A DNA stretch of 64,000 nucleotides, taken from NCBI RefSeq assembly GCF_000334895.1, contig NZ_BAFM01000009.1:1-64000 (forward strand). Reading direction: 5' to 3'. The translations under genes were made by a program, and so were the position numbers. Each line of letters opens with the position of its first letter. The first letter of the stretch is position 1. This stretch comes from Halococcus agarilyticus. Lineage in GTDB: Archaea; Halobacteriota; Halobacteria; Halobacteriales; Halococcaceae. Under the pieces are notes generated by a model. The model ran no database searches, had not been told where the DNA came from, and saw only the letters and a program-made list of their open reading frames with translations. Positions 42,438 to 51,093 of the stretch are shown here, piece after piece.

Positions 42438-42730
42438 CGGTTTTTGCTGCGGTTGCGGTGCGGGGGTAGTGCGGTTGCGGTGCCTGGCGTCCTGCGTTCG
42501 CAGTGCGAACGCAGTGGCTCGGGAGAGCGAAGCTCTCCTGGCGGATGAAGGGCGAGCGAACGTAGTGAGCGAGGGCTTCGGCGGTGCTGTGCGGTTCGCG
42601 GAAGGCTAGCAGCTCTACCGTGAGCGAGGCCGCAGGCCGAGCGAGCGGGTGTTTTTCATGAACGTTTTTGCGAGGGGTTGAGCGAACGAGCGGAGCGAGT
42701 GAGCGATCCCCCGAAGTAAAAAGGTTCGTG
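42438..42730. repeat. Intergenic repeats between sufU and radA, including family 2 copy 2
   Basis: No gene. It begins with GCGGTTGCGGT repeats and a GGCGGATGAAGGGCGAG block like that near 26546-26562. Short hairpins follow (CCTGCGTTCGCAGTGCGAACGCAG and GAGAGCGAAGCTCTC). The family-2 core at 42639-42726 reads GAGCGGGTGTTTTTCATG, AACGTTTTTGCGAGG, a palindromic block, then CCCGAAGTAAAAAGGTTC. The region separates two convergent genes. Confidence 0.75.
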
Positions 42731-43765
42731 CTATTCGGGCTTCAGTCCCTCCTCCTCGACGCGCATCACGGCCTCGCCGTCAGCGAGGTTTGGCGCGTCG
42801 ACGAGGCGGACGATCCGTTTGGTGCCCTTCGACTTTCTGAGGTACATCCGGAACGTCGACTTGTGGCCGAGGATGTTCCCGCCGATGGGCTGTGTCGGGT
42901 CGCCGAAATAGGAGTCGGGGTTCGAGGCGACCTGGTTCGTGACGACGGTGGCGGCGTTGTAGAGGTTGCCGACCTTGTCGATGTCGTGGAGGTGCTTGTT
43001 GAGCTTCTGCTGGCGCGAGGCGAGTTCTCCACGGCCGACGTACTCCGCACGGAAGTGGGCGGTGAGCGAGTCGATGCAGACTAGGCGAACGGGCCACTCC
43101 GAATCCTCGTGCTCGCTCGCGATGTCCTGGGCCTTCTGCGCGAGGAGGATCTGGTGGTTGGAGTTGAACGCCTTCGCGACGTGGATGTTGTCGAGGATGC
43201 CATCGATGAACTCGTCCATCGCTTCCTCGCTGTCGGGACCGCCCTCGATCTCGCGGACCTCCATCGCGGCGGCGATCGCCTCGTCGGGGAGCCCACGGAC
43301 CATCTGTGCGATCCGCTCGGGGCGGAAGGTGTCCTCGCTGTCGATGAAGATCGCGCTGCCCTCCAGCCCGCCGTACTCCTTGGGGAGCTGGACGTTGACC
43401 GAGAGCTGGTGGGTGACCTGGGATTTGCCCGCACCGAACTCGCCGTACACCTCGGTGATCGACTGGGTTTCGACTCCTCCTCCAAGGAGGTCGTCGACCT
43501 CGTCGACCTGCCAGCTGAGCTTGCCGATCTCGTTGCGGCGCTCCAGTACGTTGGCACCGGTCTCGAACCCGCCGATGTCGGCGGCGTCGCGTGCGGCGTT
43601 GATGATGTCCGCCGCCGTGCTCTCGCCGATGTCGGCGGTGTTCGAGAGCTCGCCGGGGCTCGCGACCGCGATGCCCTGATACGAGTCGAAGCCGGATTCG
43701 GTGAGCTTGTCCGCGGTCGCCGGTCCGACGCCGGGCAGGCTCTCTAGGTCCTCGGTTGTTGCCAT
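42731..43765 (-). CDS. radA: DNA repair and recombination protein RadA
   Basis: Archaeal RecA/Rad51 recombinase. The 344-residue protein has an N-terminal HhH domain ([19 protein letters not shown], about 10-28), Walker A GEFGAGKS (108-115), [19 protein letters not shown], Walker B with VRLVCIDSL, and a C-terminal [11 protein letters not shown]. No intein interrupts it. The ATG at 43765 (MATTEDLE) is chosen over an upstream in-frame ATG at 43792. It is convergent with sufU across the repeat region. Confidence 0.96.
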   Translation of the reverse strand: MATTEDLESLPGVGPATADKLTESGFDSYQGIAVASPGELSNTADIGESTAADIINAARDAADIGGFETGANVLERRNEIGKLSWQVDEVDDLLGGGVETQSITEVYGEFGAGKSQVTHQLSVNVQLPKEYGGLEGSAIFIDSEDTFRPERIAQMVRGLPDEAIAAAMEVREIEGGPDSEEAMDEFIDGILDNIHVAKAFNSNHQILLAQKAQDIASEHEDSEWPVRLVCIDSLTAHFRAEYVGRGELASRQQKLNKHLHDIDKVGNLYNAATVVTNQVASNPDSYFGDPTQPIGGNILGHKSTFRMYLRKSKGTKRIVRLVDAPNLADGEAVMRVEEEGLKPE

Positions 43766-43915
43766 ACCTCCGGGTTGTGCGGCTCCCTTCATAAAGCCTC
43801 GTCAACAGCTCGGTGGAAGTGTAGTTGGAGGGGCGGGGTCGGGTCCGTCGGACGGAATCGGGACGGCCGAGTGACTGTGGCGAACCGGGGTCGGTAGTGG
43901 GTGCCGTGGGCCCGC

Positions 43916-44365
43916 TCAGAGTCGGCCGCTGCCGATATAAGCGAGGCCGAACGCACCGGCCAGCACCAGGCCACTCAGTGCGGCGTCGGAGAGCTCCAAG
44001 ACTCCCTCGCCGAACCAGCCGGTGACGAGGAGCGCGAGTGCGACCGCCGAGGCGAAGGGATGGGTAGCGAGCGACCCGGCGAACGTCCGGAGCGACCAGT
44101 ACGCGTTCTCGCTCAGCGACGCAAGCGCGACACCCACCGAACGGTTGCCGTCGGGGTTCTCGGCCGGTTCGAACCCCGAGCGGGCGTCGTTCGGGACGGT
44201 GACGATCTCGCCCGTGTGGACTCGTCTGCCGTCGGCGTCGCCCACCCGGAGGAGCGTGACGTCGTCCTCGCTCGTGCCGACGACGCGATAGATACCCGGT
44301 TGATGGCTTCCGTCGGCGTCCGTCGGTCGGAGATGGTCGTAGACGGCGAGCGTGTCGGCGGGCAT
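43916..44365 (-). CDS. Membrane protein of unknown function, pspAB neighbour
   Basis: The 149-residue protein has a cytoplasmic N-terminal domain (about 1-85; YRVVGTSEDDVTLLRVGDADGRRVHTGEIVTV looks like a small beta-barrel) and two hydrophobic segments at the end (about 98-117 and 125-146). No family recognised. It follows pspAB with no gap, so it is probably part of the same operon and of the same membrane-stress response. The 43793-43915 spacer holds nothing recognised beyond the radA promoter. Confidence 0.75.
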   Translation of the reverse strand: MPADTLAVYDHLRPTDADGSHQPGIYRVVGTSEDDVTLLRVGDADGRRVHTGEIVTVPNDARSGFEPAENPDGNRSVGVALASLSENAYWSLRTFAGSLATHPFASAVALALLVTGWFGEGVLELSDAALSGLVLAGAFGLAYIGSGRL

Positions 44366-44968
44366 CTACTCCCAGGGATGTCGCCCGCTGTCGGGCCAGA
44401 GCGCGTACCAGTAATCCTTGTCGGGTTCGATTTCGAGCTCGCCGTCGAGCACCGATTCGAGTTTGAACTCCACGGTCGAGTCGCGCTCGCTGCTCGACCG
44501 CGGTGCGAAAGGGTAGTACGCGCCCCGTCGGAAGGAGTACACCCAGTAGATCGGGGTGCCCTCGTTCTCGAAGCCGAACAGCGCGGCGAGCAGCCGCGAG
44601 CCGTACCCCCGCTCGATCAGCGTGTCGGCGGCAAAGTGAACGCTCGTCACGAGATCCTCGAAATCCCGGTCCGCGAGCACGACCCACTCGTACCCATGAG
44701 AGTCGTCGACGAAGCGGGCCTCGGTCCCGGTCTCGACCTCGCCCGCGTCGAGGATCGCCTCGACCTCTTCCACCGCGTCCGCGAAGTCCGTACTGTCGAC
44801 GCCCGAAAAGCAGAGCGCGGCCACCCCGGCGGGTGGGAAGCCCAGGTCGGCCTCCATCGTGAGGTAGGCGGTGCTCATCCCGAAGAGGTCCTCGGGATCG
44901 GCCTCGCGGGTCGCGTCCGCCTCCGCGCTCATCCCGAGCGCCGATCGGAGTCCGTCGAAGATGCCCAT
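44366..44968 (-). CDS. pspAB: PspA-associated protein PspAB
   Basis: The 200-residue protein beginning FDGLRSALGMSAEADATREADPEDLFGMSTAY and ending WYALWPDSGRHPWE matches the haloarchaeal PspAB family, named for its link to the PspA membrane-stress protein. Characteristic internal strings include ALCFSGVDSTDFADAVEEVEAILDAGE and FRRGAYYPFAPR. In other haloarchaea I recall it directly beside htpX; here 558 bp of repeats separate the two. Exact role unknown; probably envelope-stress handling. Confidence 0.85.
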   Translation of the reverse strand: MGIFDGLRSALGMSAEADATREADPEDLFGMSTAYLTMEADLGFPPAGVAALCFSGVDSTDFADAVEEVEAILDAGEVETGTEARFVDDSHGYEWVVLADRDFEDLVTSVHFAADTLIERGYGSRLLAALFGFENEGTPIYWVYSFRRGAYYPFAPRSSSERDSTVEFKLESVLDGELEIEPDKDYWYALWPDSGRHPWE

Positions 44969-45526
44969 GTCGGGGGTTACAGCGCTGGGAATAAAAACCC
45001 GAACCGATCCGACCCGAACTTCTCACCACCTCCTGTGGAAGCGCGCGTAGCGAACGGATTGCGCGGTTGCGGTGCGGTTGGCAGTTAGAGCAGTTGGCGG
45101 TTGGCGCGCGGCTGCGCGCCGCTTGTCGGCGCGCAACTCCCGTGCGAGGGATGACTGAGGGAGCGAACGGAGTGAGCGACCGAAGGAGTCGGTTGGGGAG
45201 GCGTGTGGCCTGCGGTTCTCATTTGAGTCGGCATCAGTGCGGTCTCGATAGCGGTAGCACCGCCGACCACAACCGTTTCGAAAGCCCCCGGCGGCTCGGC
45301 GTCTTCGTGAGCGAACGGAATGAGCGAGCGAAGGCACGGAAGAAGAGTGAAGCGAGTCTTCCGACGAACCCGGACGAAGTAAGCACCGCAGCCGAGCAAA
45401 CGAAGTGAGCGAGGCGCGGAGCGCAGCGAGGCCCGGGAGTCGAGCCGCCGGCCCCTTTCAGTCCCATCCGTGGCGGATGCTCGGCGGGTCGCCGATCGGT
45501 GTAACTCGCAAAAATCCAGTGTGCGA
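44969..45526. other. Repeat-rich spacer between pspAB and htpX
   Basis: No convincing gene in 558 bp. It contains repeat family 1 copy D (45103-45232, inverted) and further GAGCGAACG-type short repeats at about 45310-45420. Near the htpX end there is a unique-looking stretch (GGGACTGAAAGGGGCC on the minus strand, about 45449-45464) followed by GCTCGACTCCCGGG, which I could not identify. Both flanking genes are on the minus strand, so an operon may have been split here. Confidence 0.65.
45103..45232 (-). repeat. Dispersed repeat family 1, copy D (inverted)
   Basis: On the minus strand it reads CAAATGAGAACCGCAGGCCAC, CCTCCCCAACCGACTCC, a run of short TCGCTC-type repeats, then CAGTCATCCCTCGCACGGG and a GCGCGCC-rich end. 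Closest to copy E among the five. Confidence 0.8.
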
Positions 45527-46402
45527 TCAGGCCGTTTCGAGTTCGCTCTGCATGTCCTTCAGCCGCTCGACGCGCTGCTCGGTCGAGGGGTGCGTCGAGA
45601 GCAGCTTCCCGATCGCGCCGCTCTTGATCGGGATGATGAAGAAGGCGTTCATGTCGGCCTGCTCGCGGAGGTCGTCGTCGGGAACGCGATCCATCCGGCC
45701 GTCGATCTTCACGAGCGCGCTCGCGAGCGCGGACGGCCGGCCGGTGATGATCGCCCCGCCACGGTCGGCGGCGTACTCCCGGTAACGCGAGAGCACGCGC
45801 ACCAGGAGGAAGGACACCACGCCGACCACCAGCGAGACGAGGATCGCGACGAGTACGGGTGCGCCGCCGCCCTCGCGGTCGCCGCCGCCGAACAGCCAGC
45901 CCCACCGCACGATCATGAACGCGAGCGTCGAGAGGAACGTGGCGATCGTCATCACCATGACGTCGCGATTTTTGACGTGGGTGAGTTCGTGCGCCATCAC
46001 GCCCTCCAGCTCCTCTTGGTTCAAGGTATCCATGATCCCTCGCGTGACGCAGACGGTCGCGCTCGACTGCGAGCGGCCGGTCGCGAAGGCGTTCGGCTGT
46101 CGGCTGTCCGCGACCGCCACCGTGGGCTTCGGGAGGTCGGCCTGCTGGGCGAGTCGCCCCACCATCGCGTGGAGTTCGGGGTACTCCTCCTCGCTCACCT
46201 CGCGGGCACCCATGCTCCGGAGCGCGAGCTTGTCGCTGAAAAAGAGCTGTCCGACCATGAACAGTCCCATCACGAGGGTGATCCAGAACAGCCCAACCCC
46301 GTAGATTGACAGCGCGCCGATGAAGACGACGTAGAGCGCGAGCAGCAACAGCATCGTCAGGCCCATCCTCGCCTGGAGGCCCCAGTCGGTCTTCCATTCC
46401 AT
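45527..46402 (-). CDS. htpX: Membrane metalloprotease HtpX
   Basis: Zinc-dependent endoprotease for quality control of damaged membrane proteins. The 291-residue protein has two N-terminal TM segments (about 13-55), zinc motif HELTH (138-142), two further TM segments (about 150-200), the third zinc ligand in EYAADRGGA, and the C-terminal STHPSTEQRVERL. GATTTATGACC on the minus strand (about 46424-46434) is the promoter, ~27 nt from the ATG. Confidence 0.94.
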   Translation of the reverse strand: MEWKTDWGLQARMGLTMLLLLALYVVFIGALSIYGVGLFWITLVMGLFMVGQLFFSDKLALRSMGAREVSEEEYPELHAMVGRLAQQADLPKPTVAVADSRQPNAFATGRSQSSATVCVTRGIMDTLNQEELEGVMAHELTHVKNRDVMVMTIATFLSTLAFMIVRWGWLFGGGDREGGGAPVLVAILVSLVVGVVSFLLVRVLSRYREYAADRGGAIITGRPSALASALVKIDGRMDRVPDDDLREQADMNAFFIIPIKSGAIGKLLSTHPSTEQRVERLKDMQSELETA

Positions 46403-46538
46403 ATGGGCCTTACTAAGCGTTCAGGTCATAAATCTTCGTCGTTCCGTGCCACGGATTCCCGAATTCCGCCATGCCGATCCCGGGCTCGTCACCGGACGAG
46501 TCACGCTGTTTAACCCGCTAAGGACCCTCCCTTGTCCA

Positions 46539-47651
46539 ATGAGCGAGTCGCGGCAGTTCTGTCCGCGGTGTGGCGACCCCGTCGAGTCGGGGGCGAGGAT
46601 CGCCGCGGCCGACGGACGCGCACCGATCTGTGAGGACTGTTTCTTCGAGGAGTTCTCCCTCGTCGACGCGCCCGATCGGATCGAGGTCCTCGTGTGTGCG
46701 ACCTGCGGGGCGGTCCGGCGCGGCAAGCGCTGGGTCGACGTCGAGGCGCGCGATTACACCGACGTCGCGATCGACGAGGTGGCCGAGGCGCTCACGATCC
46801 ACGTCGACGCCGAGGCGTTCGAGTGGCGGGTCGAGCCCGAACAGGTCGACGAGACCACCGTCAGAATGCACTGTCTCCTCTCGGCGGTCGTCCACGACCG
46901 GCCGATCGAGACCCGTATTACAGTGCCGGTGAAGATCGGGCGCGGGACCTGCACCCGGTGTGGCCGGATCGCGGGCGAGTACTACGCGAGCACGGTCCAG
47001 GTTCGCGCCCACGGACGCACGCCAAACGACCACGAGACCGAGCGCTCGATCGCCATCATCACCGAGTACGTCGAGGGGCGCGAGGCCGACGGCGACCGCG
47101 ATGCGTTCGTGACCGAACTCGACGAGACTGCCGATGGTGTGGACGCCAAGCTCTCGACCACTCAGATCGGCCGGGCGGTCGCCGACCGGATCGTCCGCCA
47201 GCTCGGCGGCACGGTGGACGAATCCGCGACGCTCGTGACCGAGGACGAGGACGGTGACGAGGTGTACCGCGTGACCTACGCCGTCCACCTCCCCGAGTTC
47301 ACGCCGGGCGACGTCATCGACCCCGACGACGACGATCCGCTGCTCGTCCGGAGCGTCCAGGGGAACCTGAAGGGCGTCCACGTCACCACCGGCGAGCCCT
47401 ACGAAGCGGCGTTCGAGGACGGCGAGGCTCCCGACGCCAGGCGGCTCGGGGACCGCGGAGACGCCGTGGAGACGACCCTGGTCGCCGTCGAGGATTCGCA
47501 TGCCGTCCAGGTGCTCGATCCCGAGACCTACGCAGCGAAGACGATCCCGCGGCCCGACTACCTCGATCCCGACGCCGACACAGTACCGGTGCTCAAGAGC
47601 CGCGCCGGGCTTCACGTCCTGCCGGCCGACGAGGCGGCCGAAACCGACTAA
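46539..47651 (+). CDS. nmd3: NMD3-family ribosome-associated protein
   Basis: The archaeal homologue of the eukaryotic 60S export adaptor NMD3; probably acts on late 50S assembly. The 370-residue protein has the N-terminal zinc cysteines CPRCGDPVESG...CEDCF, CATCGAVRRGKRW, CTRCGRIAGEYYASTVQVRA, and a C-terminal SH3/OB-like region ending VLKSRAGLHVLPADEAAETD. The ATG at 46539 follows a TATA-like TGTTTAACC (about 46507-46515) by ~28 nt; the frame is open 93 nt further upstream without coding-like content. Confidence 0.9.
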   Translation: MSESRQFCPRCGDPVESGARIAAADGRAPICEDCFFEEFSLVDAPDRIEVLVCATCGAVRRGKRWVDVEARDYTDVAIDEVAEALTIHVDAEAFEWRVEPEQVDETTVRMHCLLSAVVHDRPIETRITVPVKIGRGTCTRCGRIAGEYYASTVQVRAHGRTPNDHETERSIAIITEYVEGREADGDRDAFVTELDETADGVDAKLSTTQIGRAVADRIVRQLGGTVDESATLVTEDEDGDEVYRVTYAVHLPEFTPGDVIDPDDDDPLLVRSVQGNLKGVHVTTGEPYEAAFEDGEAPDARRLGDRGDAVETTLVAVEDSHAVQVLDPETYAAKTIPRPDYLDPDADTVPVLKSRAGLHVLPADEAAETD

Positions 47652-47675
47652 TCCCCCGGTTCGCAACGGTTCCCC

Positions 47676-47762
47676 ATGGATCGACAGCAATGGCTCGCCC
47701 TGATCCTCGTGATACTCATGCTCGGCTCCTCGTTCGCGTACGCCGTGGGAAGCGTTCTCTGA
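47676..47762 (+). CDS. 28-residue hydrophobic microprotein
   Basis: MDRQQWLALILVILMLGSS, then FAYAVGSVL and a stop. It is almost entirely one hydrophobic segment after a short polar start. It begins 25 bp after the NMD3 stop on the same strand. I recall similar tiny open frames behind nmd3 in other haloarchaea, but cannot check this here. Function unknown. Confidence 0.55.
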   Translation: MDRQQWLALILVILMLGSSFAYAVGSVL

Positions 47763-47934
47763 GCACCACTCCGTCCCCGGTAGCCGATCGGCGTCGCCTG
47801 CTCACGTGCTTTCACGATCCATCGGCGCAAACCGACGTACGACGACCGGCTATCCGTGACCGATTTTCCGAGGTTTCCTCGCGCTGGATGTTTCTTTCAT
47901 CGGCCTTTTATCCCGTCCTCCGGTCGTGAGTGGC

Positions 47935-49608
47935 ATGCCGCTCGAAAGTATTGCCGCGGGTCCGTGGTCGTTGCTGCCGGCGCTCCTCGCCATCGCGCTC
48001 GCGTGGTACACCCGCGACGCGCTCATCGGCCTGTTCGTCGGCATCGCCGGCGGGGCCGTCGTCTACGGAGCCTTCCGCCCCGGGGTGGTCGGGGTTCCGG
48101 ACGGTCTCGTCGGCCAACCCGCCGGCACCGTTCTCGGGGGACTGCTCGGCCCGACGGTGATCCCCGAACTCATCGCCACGTCGGCGCTGTTCGCCGACCC
48201 GTGGTACGTCAAGAACGTCCTGCTCGCGCTCTTTGCGATCGGCGGGCTGATGGGGCTGATGATCCGTGCCGGCGCGATCCGCGGCGTGCTGGAGGCGCTC
48301 GCCAGCCGGGTCGACTCGCCAGCCGACGCCGAGAAAGCCTCGTTTCTCGCGGGCGTCATCATCCACATCGACGACTACTTCAACTGTTTGGTGGTCGGCT
48401 CGATGATGCGCCCGCTGACCGACGAGTACGACGTCTCGCGCGCGAAACTCGCGTACTACGTCGACAGTGCGGGCAGCCCGGCCGCCCGGCTGGCCTTCTA
48501 CTCGACGTGGGGCGTCGCGCTGGTGGGGTTCATCGGAGCCGGAATCACCGCCGCGGCCCAGCAGAACGTCCTCCCGTCGGGGATGTCGAACTACGTCACT
48601 CAGTCGGGCGACGGCCTCCAGGCCGCCACCGACGCGGTCTGGCCGCTGTTCTTCAACAGCATCGGCTTCGCCTTCTACTCGTGGACCGCGCTCATCGTCG
48701 CCGCCCTCGTCGCGTGGCAGGTCATCCCCAACATCTTCGGGATGGGGGTGGAAGAAGAGCGCGCCCGCAACGGCGGTGGCGTGGTGGGTCCCGACGACGA
48801 CCCGCTGGTCTCCGACGAGATGGCGAACTACGAGATGTACGAGGGCGCGACGCCCGACTGGCGTAACTTCGCGATCCCGGTCGCGGTGATCGTCGGCGTC
48901 GGCCTGATGGCGATGTTCTGGCGCGCTTCCCCCGTCGTGAACGCGCCGGGGATGTCGACGGTGTTTGCGGCGCTCGGCTACGAGTTGATCGTCCCCGCTG
49001 GCGGGCCGTGGTCGTTCAACATCGGCGGGATCCGGCTCGGTCTCGCCGCGCTCACCGGTTTAGTCGTCGGCTTCCTGCTCTTTCGGGCGCGTGGCGACAT
49101 CCCCTCGAACGCCGACGCGACCGACGCGATGGTCAACGGGTTCAAGGGCATCTTCCTCGCAGCCGCGATCCTTACGCTCGCGATCACGATCCAGAACACC
49201 GTCACGACCCTCGGGATCTCCGATTTCGTCACCGACTGGTTCCGCGGCGTGCCGGTCGGGCTCATCCCGGTGCTGGTCTTTCTCACGACGGGGTTCGTCA
49301 GCTTCTCCGACGGCAGTTCGTGGGCGACCTACGGGATCATGTTCCCGATCGCGATCCCGGTGGCGTTTTCGACCGGCGCGAACCTCCCGCTGGTGCTCGG
49401 TGCGGTGCTCTCGGGGGGTATCTTCGGCGATCACTGCTCGCCGATCTCCGACACCACGGTGCTCTCTTCGTCGACCAGCGGTGCGGACCACATGGTCCAC
49501 GTCCGGACCCAGATCCCCTACGCGCTCGTGTGTGCGGCGGTCGCCGGCACGCTCTTTCTCGTGCTCGGCTTCGTGGTGCCGGGGGAGTTCTCGCTCATCC
49601 CGTACTGA
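47935..49608 (+). CDS. nhaC: Na+/H+ antiporter NhaC family
   Basis: Membrane antiporter with 11-13 hydrophobic segments over 557 residues. Signature regions include HIDDYFNCLVVGSMMRPLTDEYDVSRAKLAYYVDS, typical of the NhaC ion-transporter superfamily, and GGIFGDHCSPISDTTVLSSS near the C-terminus. Role in Na+ extrusion is likely; related proteins can exchange malate or other acids. The ATG at 47935 is preferred over the GTG at 47926 because CCTTTTATCC (47904-47913) is then 27 nt upstream. Confidence 0.88.
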   Translation: MPLESIAAGPWSLLPALLAIALAWYTRDALIGLFVGIAGGAVVYGAFRPGVVGVPDGLVGQPAGTVLGGLLGPTVIPELIATSALFADPWYVKNVLLALFAIGGLMGLMIRAGAIRGVLEALASRVDSPADAEKASFLAGVIIHIDDYFNCLVVGSMMRPLTDEYDVSRAKLAYYVDSAGSPAARLAFYSTWGVALVGFIGAGITAAAQQNVLPSGMSNYVTQSGDGLQAATDAVWPLFFNSIGFAFYSWTALIVAALVAWQVIPNIFGMGVEEERARNGGGVVGPDDDPLVSDEMANYEMYEGATPDWRNFAIPVAVIVGVGLMAMFWRASPVVNAPGMSTVFAALGYELIVPAGGPWSFNIGGIRLGLAALTGLVVGFLLFRARGDIPSNADATDAMVNGFKGIFLAAAILTLAITIQNTVTTLGISDFVTDWFRGVPVGLIPVLVFLTTGFVSFSDGSSWATYGIMFPIAIPVAFSTGANLPLVLGAVLSGGIFGDHCSPISDTTVLSSSTSGADHMVHVRTQIPYALVCAAVAGTLFLVLGFVVPGEFSLIPY

Positions 49609-49636
49609 CCGCTCCGCCGCGCTCGGCCGTGTTCGC

Positions 49637-50944
49637 TCAGTCGTCCTGTGGTGTGGTCGCGGGCTCGCCACTCCCGGACCACACGCTCGCGGTTCGGTCG
49701 ATGCCGTCGTAGACGTGTGCGACGAGCGCCGTCACGGCCAGATCGCCGGTGACGTTGTTCATCGTCCGGAGCCGATCGAGCAGCGGATCGACGCCCGCGA
49801 CCATCCCGACCACTTCGAGCGGGAGTCCCAGTTGAGTGAGCACGAGCGTCAACATGATGAGACCGCTGCCCGGCACGCCCGCCGTCCCGATGCTCGCGAG
49901 CAGCGCGGTGACGACGACGGTGAACTGCTCGCCGAGCGTGAGCGCCTCGCCGACGAGGTTCGCCGCGAAGATCGCGGCCACGCCCTGGTACATCGCGGTC
50001 CCGTCCATGTTGATCGTCGCTCCCAGCGGGAGCGAGAAGCTGTAGATCTCCTCGCTGATCCCGAAGTTCTCGTCGGCGTCGCTCATCGTCACTGGTAGTG
50101 TTCCGCTCGACGAGCGGATGCTGAGCGCAGTCACCATCGCCTCGCGCGCCCCGCGGAGGAACGCGATCGGCGATTCTCGAAGGAGGCCCCACTGGATCAC
50201 GAGGAGATACGTGAGCGTGATGTGGATGCCGACGGCGAGGCCGAGCGCCCCGATGAGCTTCGCGTACGGCACGATGGCGTCGACACCGGCGGTCCCGAAC
50301 GTTGCGGCCATCAGCGCGAACACGCCGACGATCCCGAACTCCATCACGCCCCAGACGATCTTGAACATCGCTTCCGCGCCCGCCTCGACGACGTCGAAGA
50401 TCGTCTCGACGCCGCGATGGACGGCGCTGTCGGCTGCGAACTCCTCCTGGAGGAGGGTGAGCGCGATCCCGAACACGAGCGTGAAGAAGATGATCGGCAG
50501 GATGTCGCCCTCGGCCATCGCACCGAGCGGATTGGTTGGGACGATCCCCAGAAGCACCTCGCCGAGGTTCGGGGCCTGTTTCGTCTGGACGTCCGTGCTG
50601 ACGACCTCCAGTCCCACGCCGGGGTCGACGAGGTTCCCGACGCCGAGCCCGATCACGATCGCGATCGCGGTCGTCACGACGTAGCAGAGCACCGTGACGC
50701 CGCCGATCTGACCGAGCGTCGACGGCGTGAGCCGCCGTGCGCCCATCAGCAGCGTGAAGAAGACGATCGGGACGATGATCATCTCGAGGAGCCGGACGAA
50801 CAGATCGCCGATCGGCTGCAACGCCGTCAGCGGCTGGCCGCCGACCAGTCCGGCTATCGAACCGAGGACGAACGCCACTCCGATCCGGTAGACGATCGGT
50901 ACCGAGCGATACGCTCCCCAGAGATCCGTGAACGAAGACGACAC
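49637..50944 (-). CDS. Dicarboxylate/amino acid:cation symporter (DAACS)
   Basis: Couples uptake of glutamate, aspartate or C4-dicarboxylates to Na+ or H+. The 435-residue protein has eight TM segments and two hairpins, with the serine-rich re-entrant loop ALSIRSSSGTLPVTM, the ion-binding motif NMDGTAMYQGVAAIFAAN, hairpin 2 ASIGTAGVPGSGLIML and the substrate-binding LDRLRTMNNVTGDL, all canonical for the GltPh family. It is convergent with nhaC. The 50945-51093 gap holds only its promoter region. Confidence 0.92.
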   Translation of the reverse strand: MSSSFTDLWGAYRSVPIVYRIGVAFVLGSIAGLVGGQPLTALQPIGDLFVRLLEMIIVPIVFFTLLMGARRLTPSTLGQIGGVTVLCYVVTTAIAIVIGLGVGNLVDPGVGLEVVSTDVQTKQAPNLGEVLLGIVPTNPLGAMAEGDILPIIFFTLVFGIALTLLQEEFAADSAVHRGVETIFDVVEAGAEAMFKIVWGVMEFGIVGVFALMAATFGTAGVDAIVPYAKLIGALGLAVGIHITLTYLLVIQWGLLRESPIAFLRGAREAMVTALSIRSSSGTLPVTMSDADENFGISEEIYSFSLPLGATINMDGTAMYQGVAAIFAANLVGEALTLGEQFTVVVTALLASIGTAGVPGSGLIMLTLVLTQLGLPLEVVGMVAGVDPLLDRLRTMNNVTGDLAVTALVAHVYDGIDRTASVWSGSGEPATTPQDD

Positions 50945-51093
50945 GGAACGTCATTTCACTTCGTGGCGGAATGAACCCTCCGAACATTTGCCGGAGTTGC
51001 ACCACGATACCACACGTCCCGTCACCGGCTCCCGCTCGATCGTTCGGTTCCCGCCGACTCACCGTGTTCCGGATCGACGTCGACCGTCGTGTC

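Noticed and set aside
42731-43765. Intein in RadA
   Set aside because: Walker A and B regions are contiguous and the protein has normal length.
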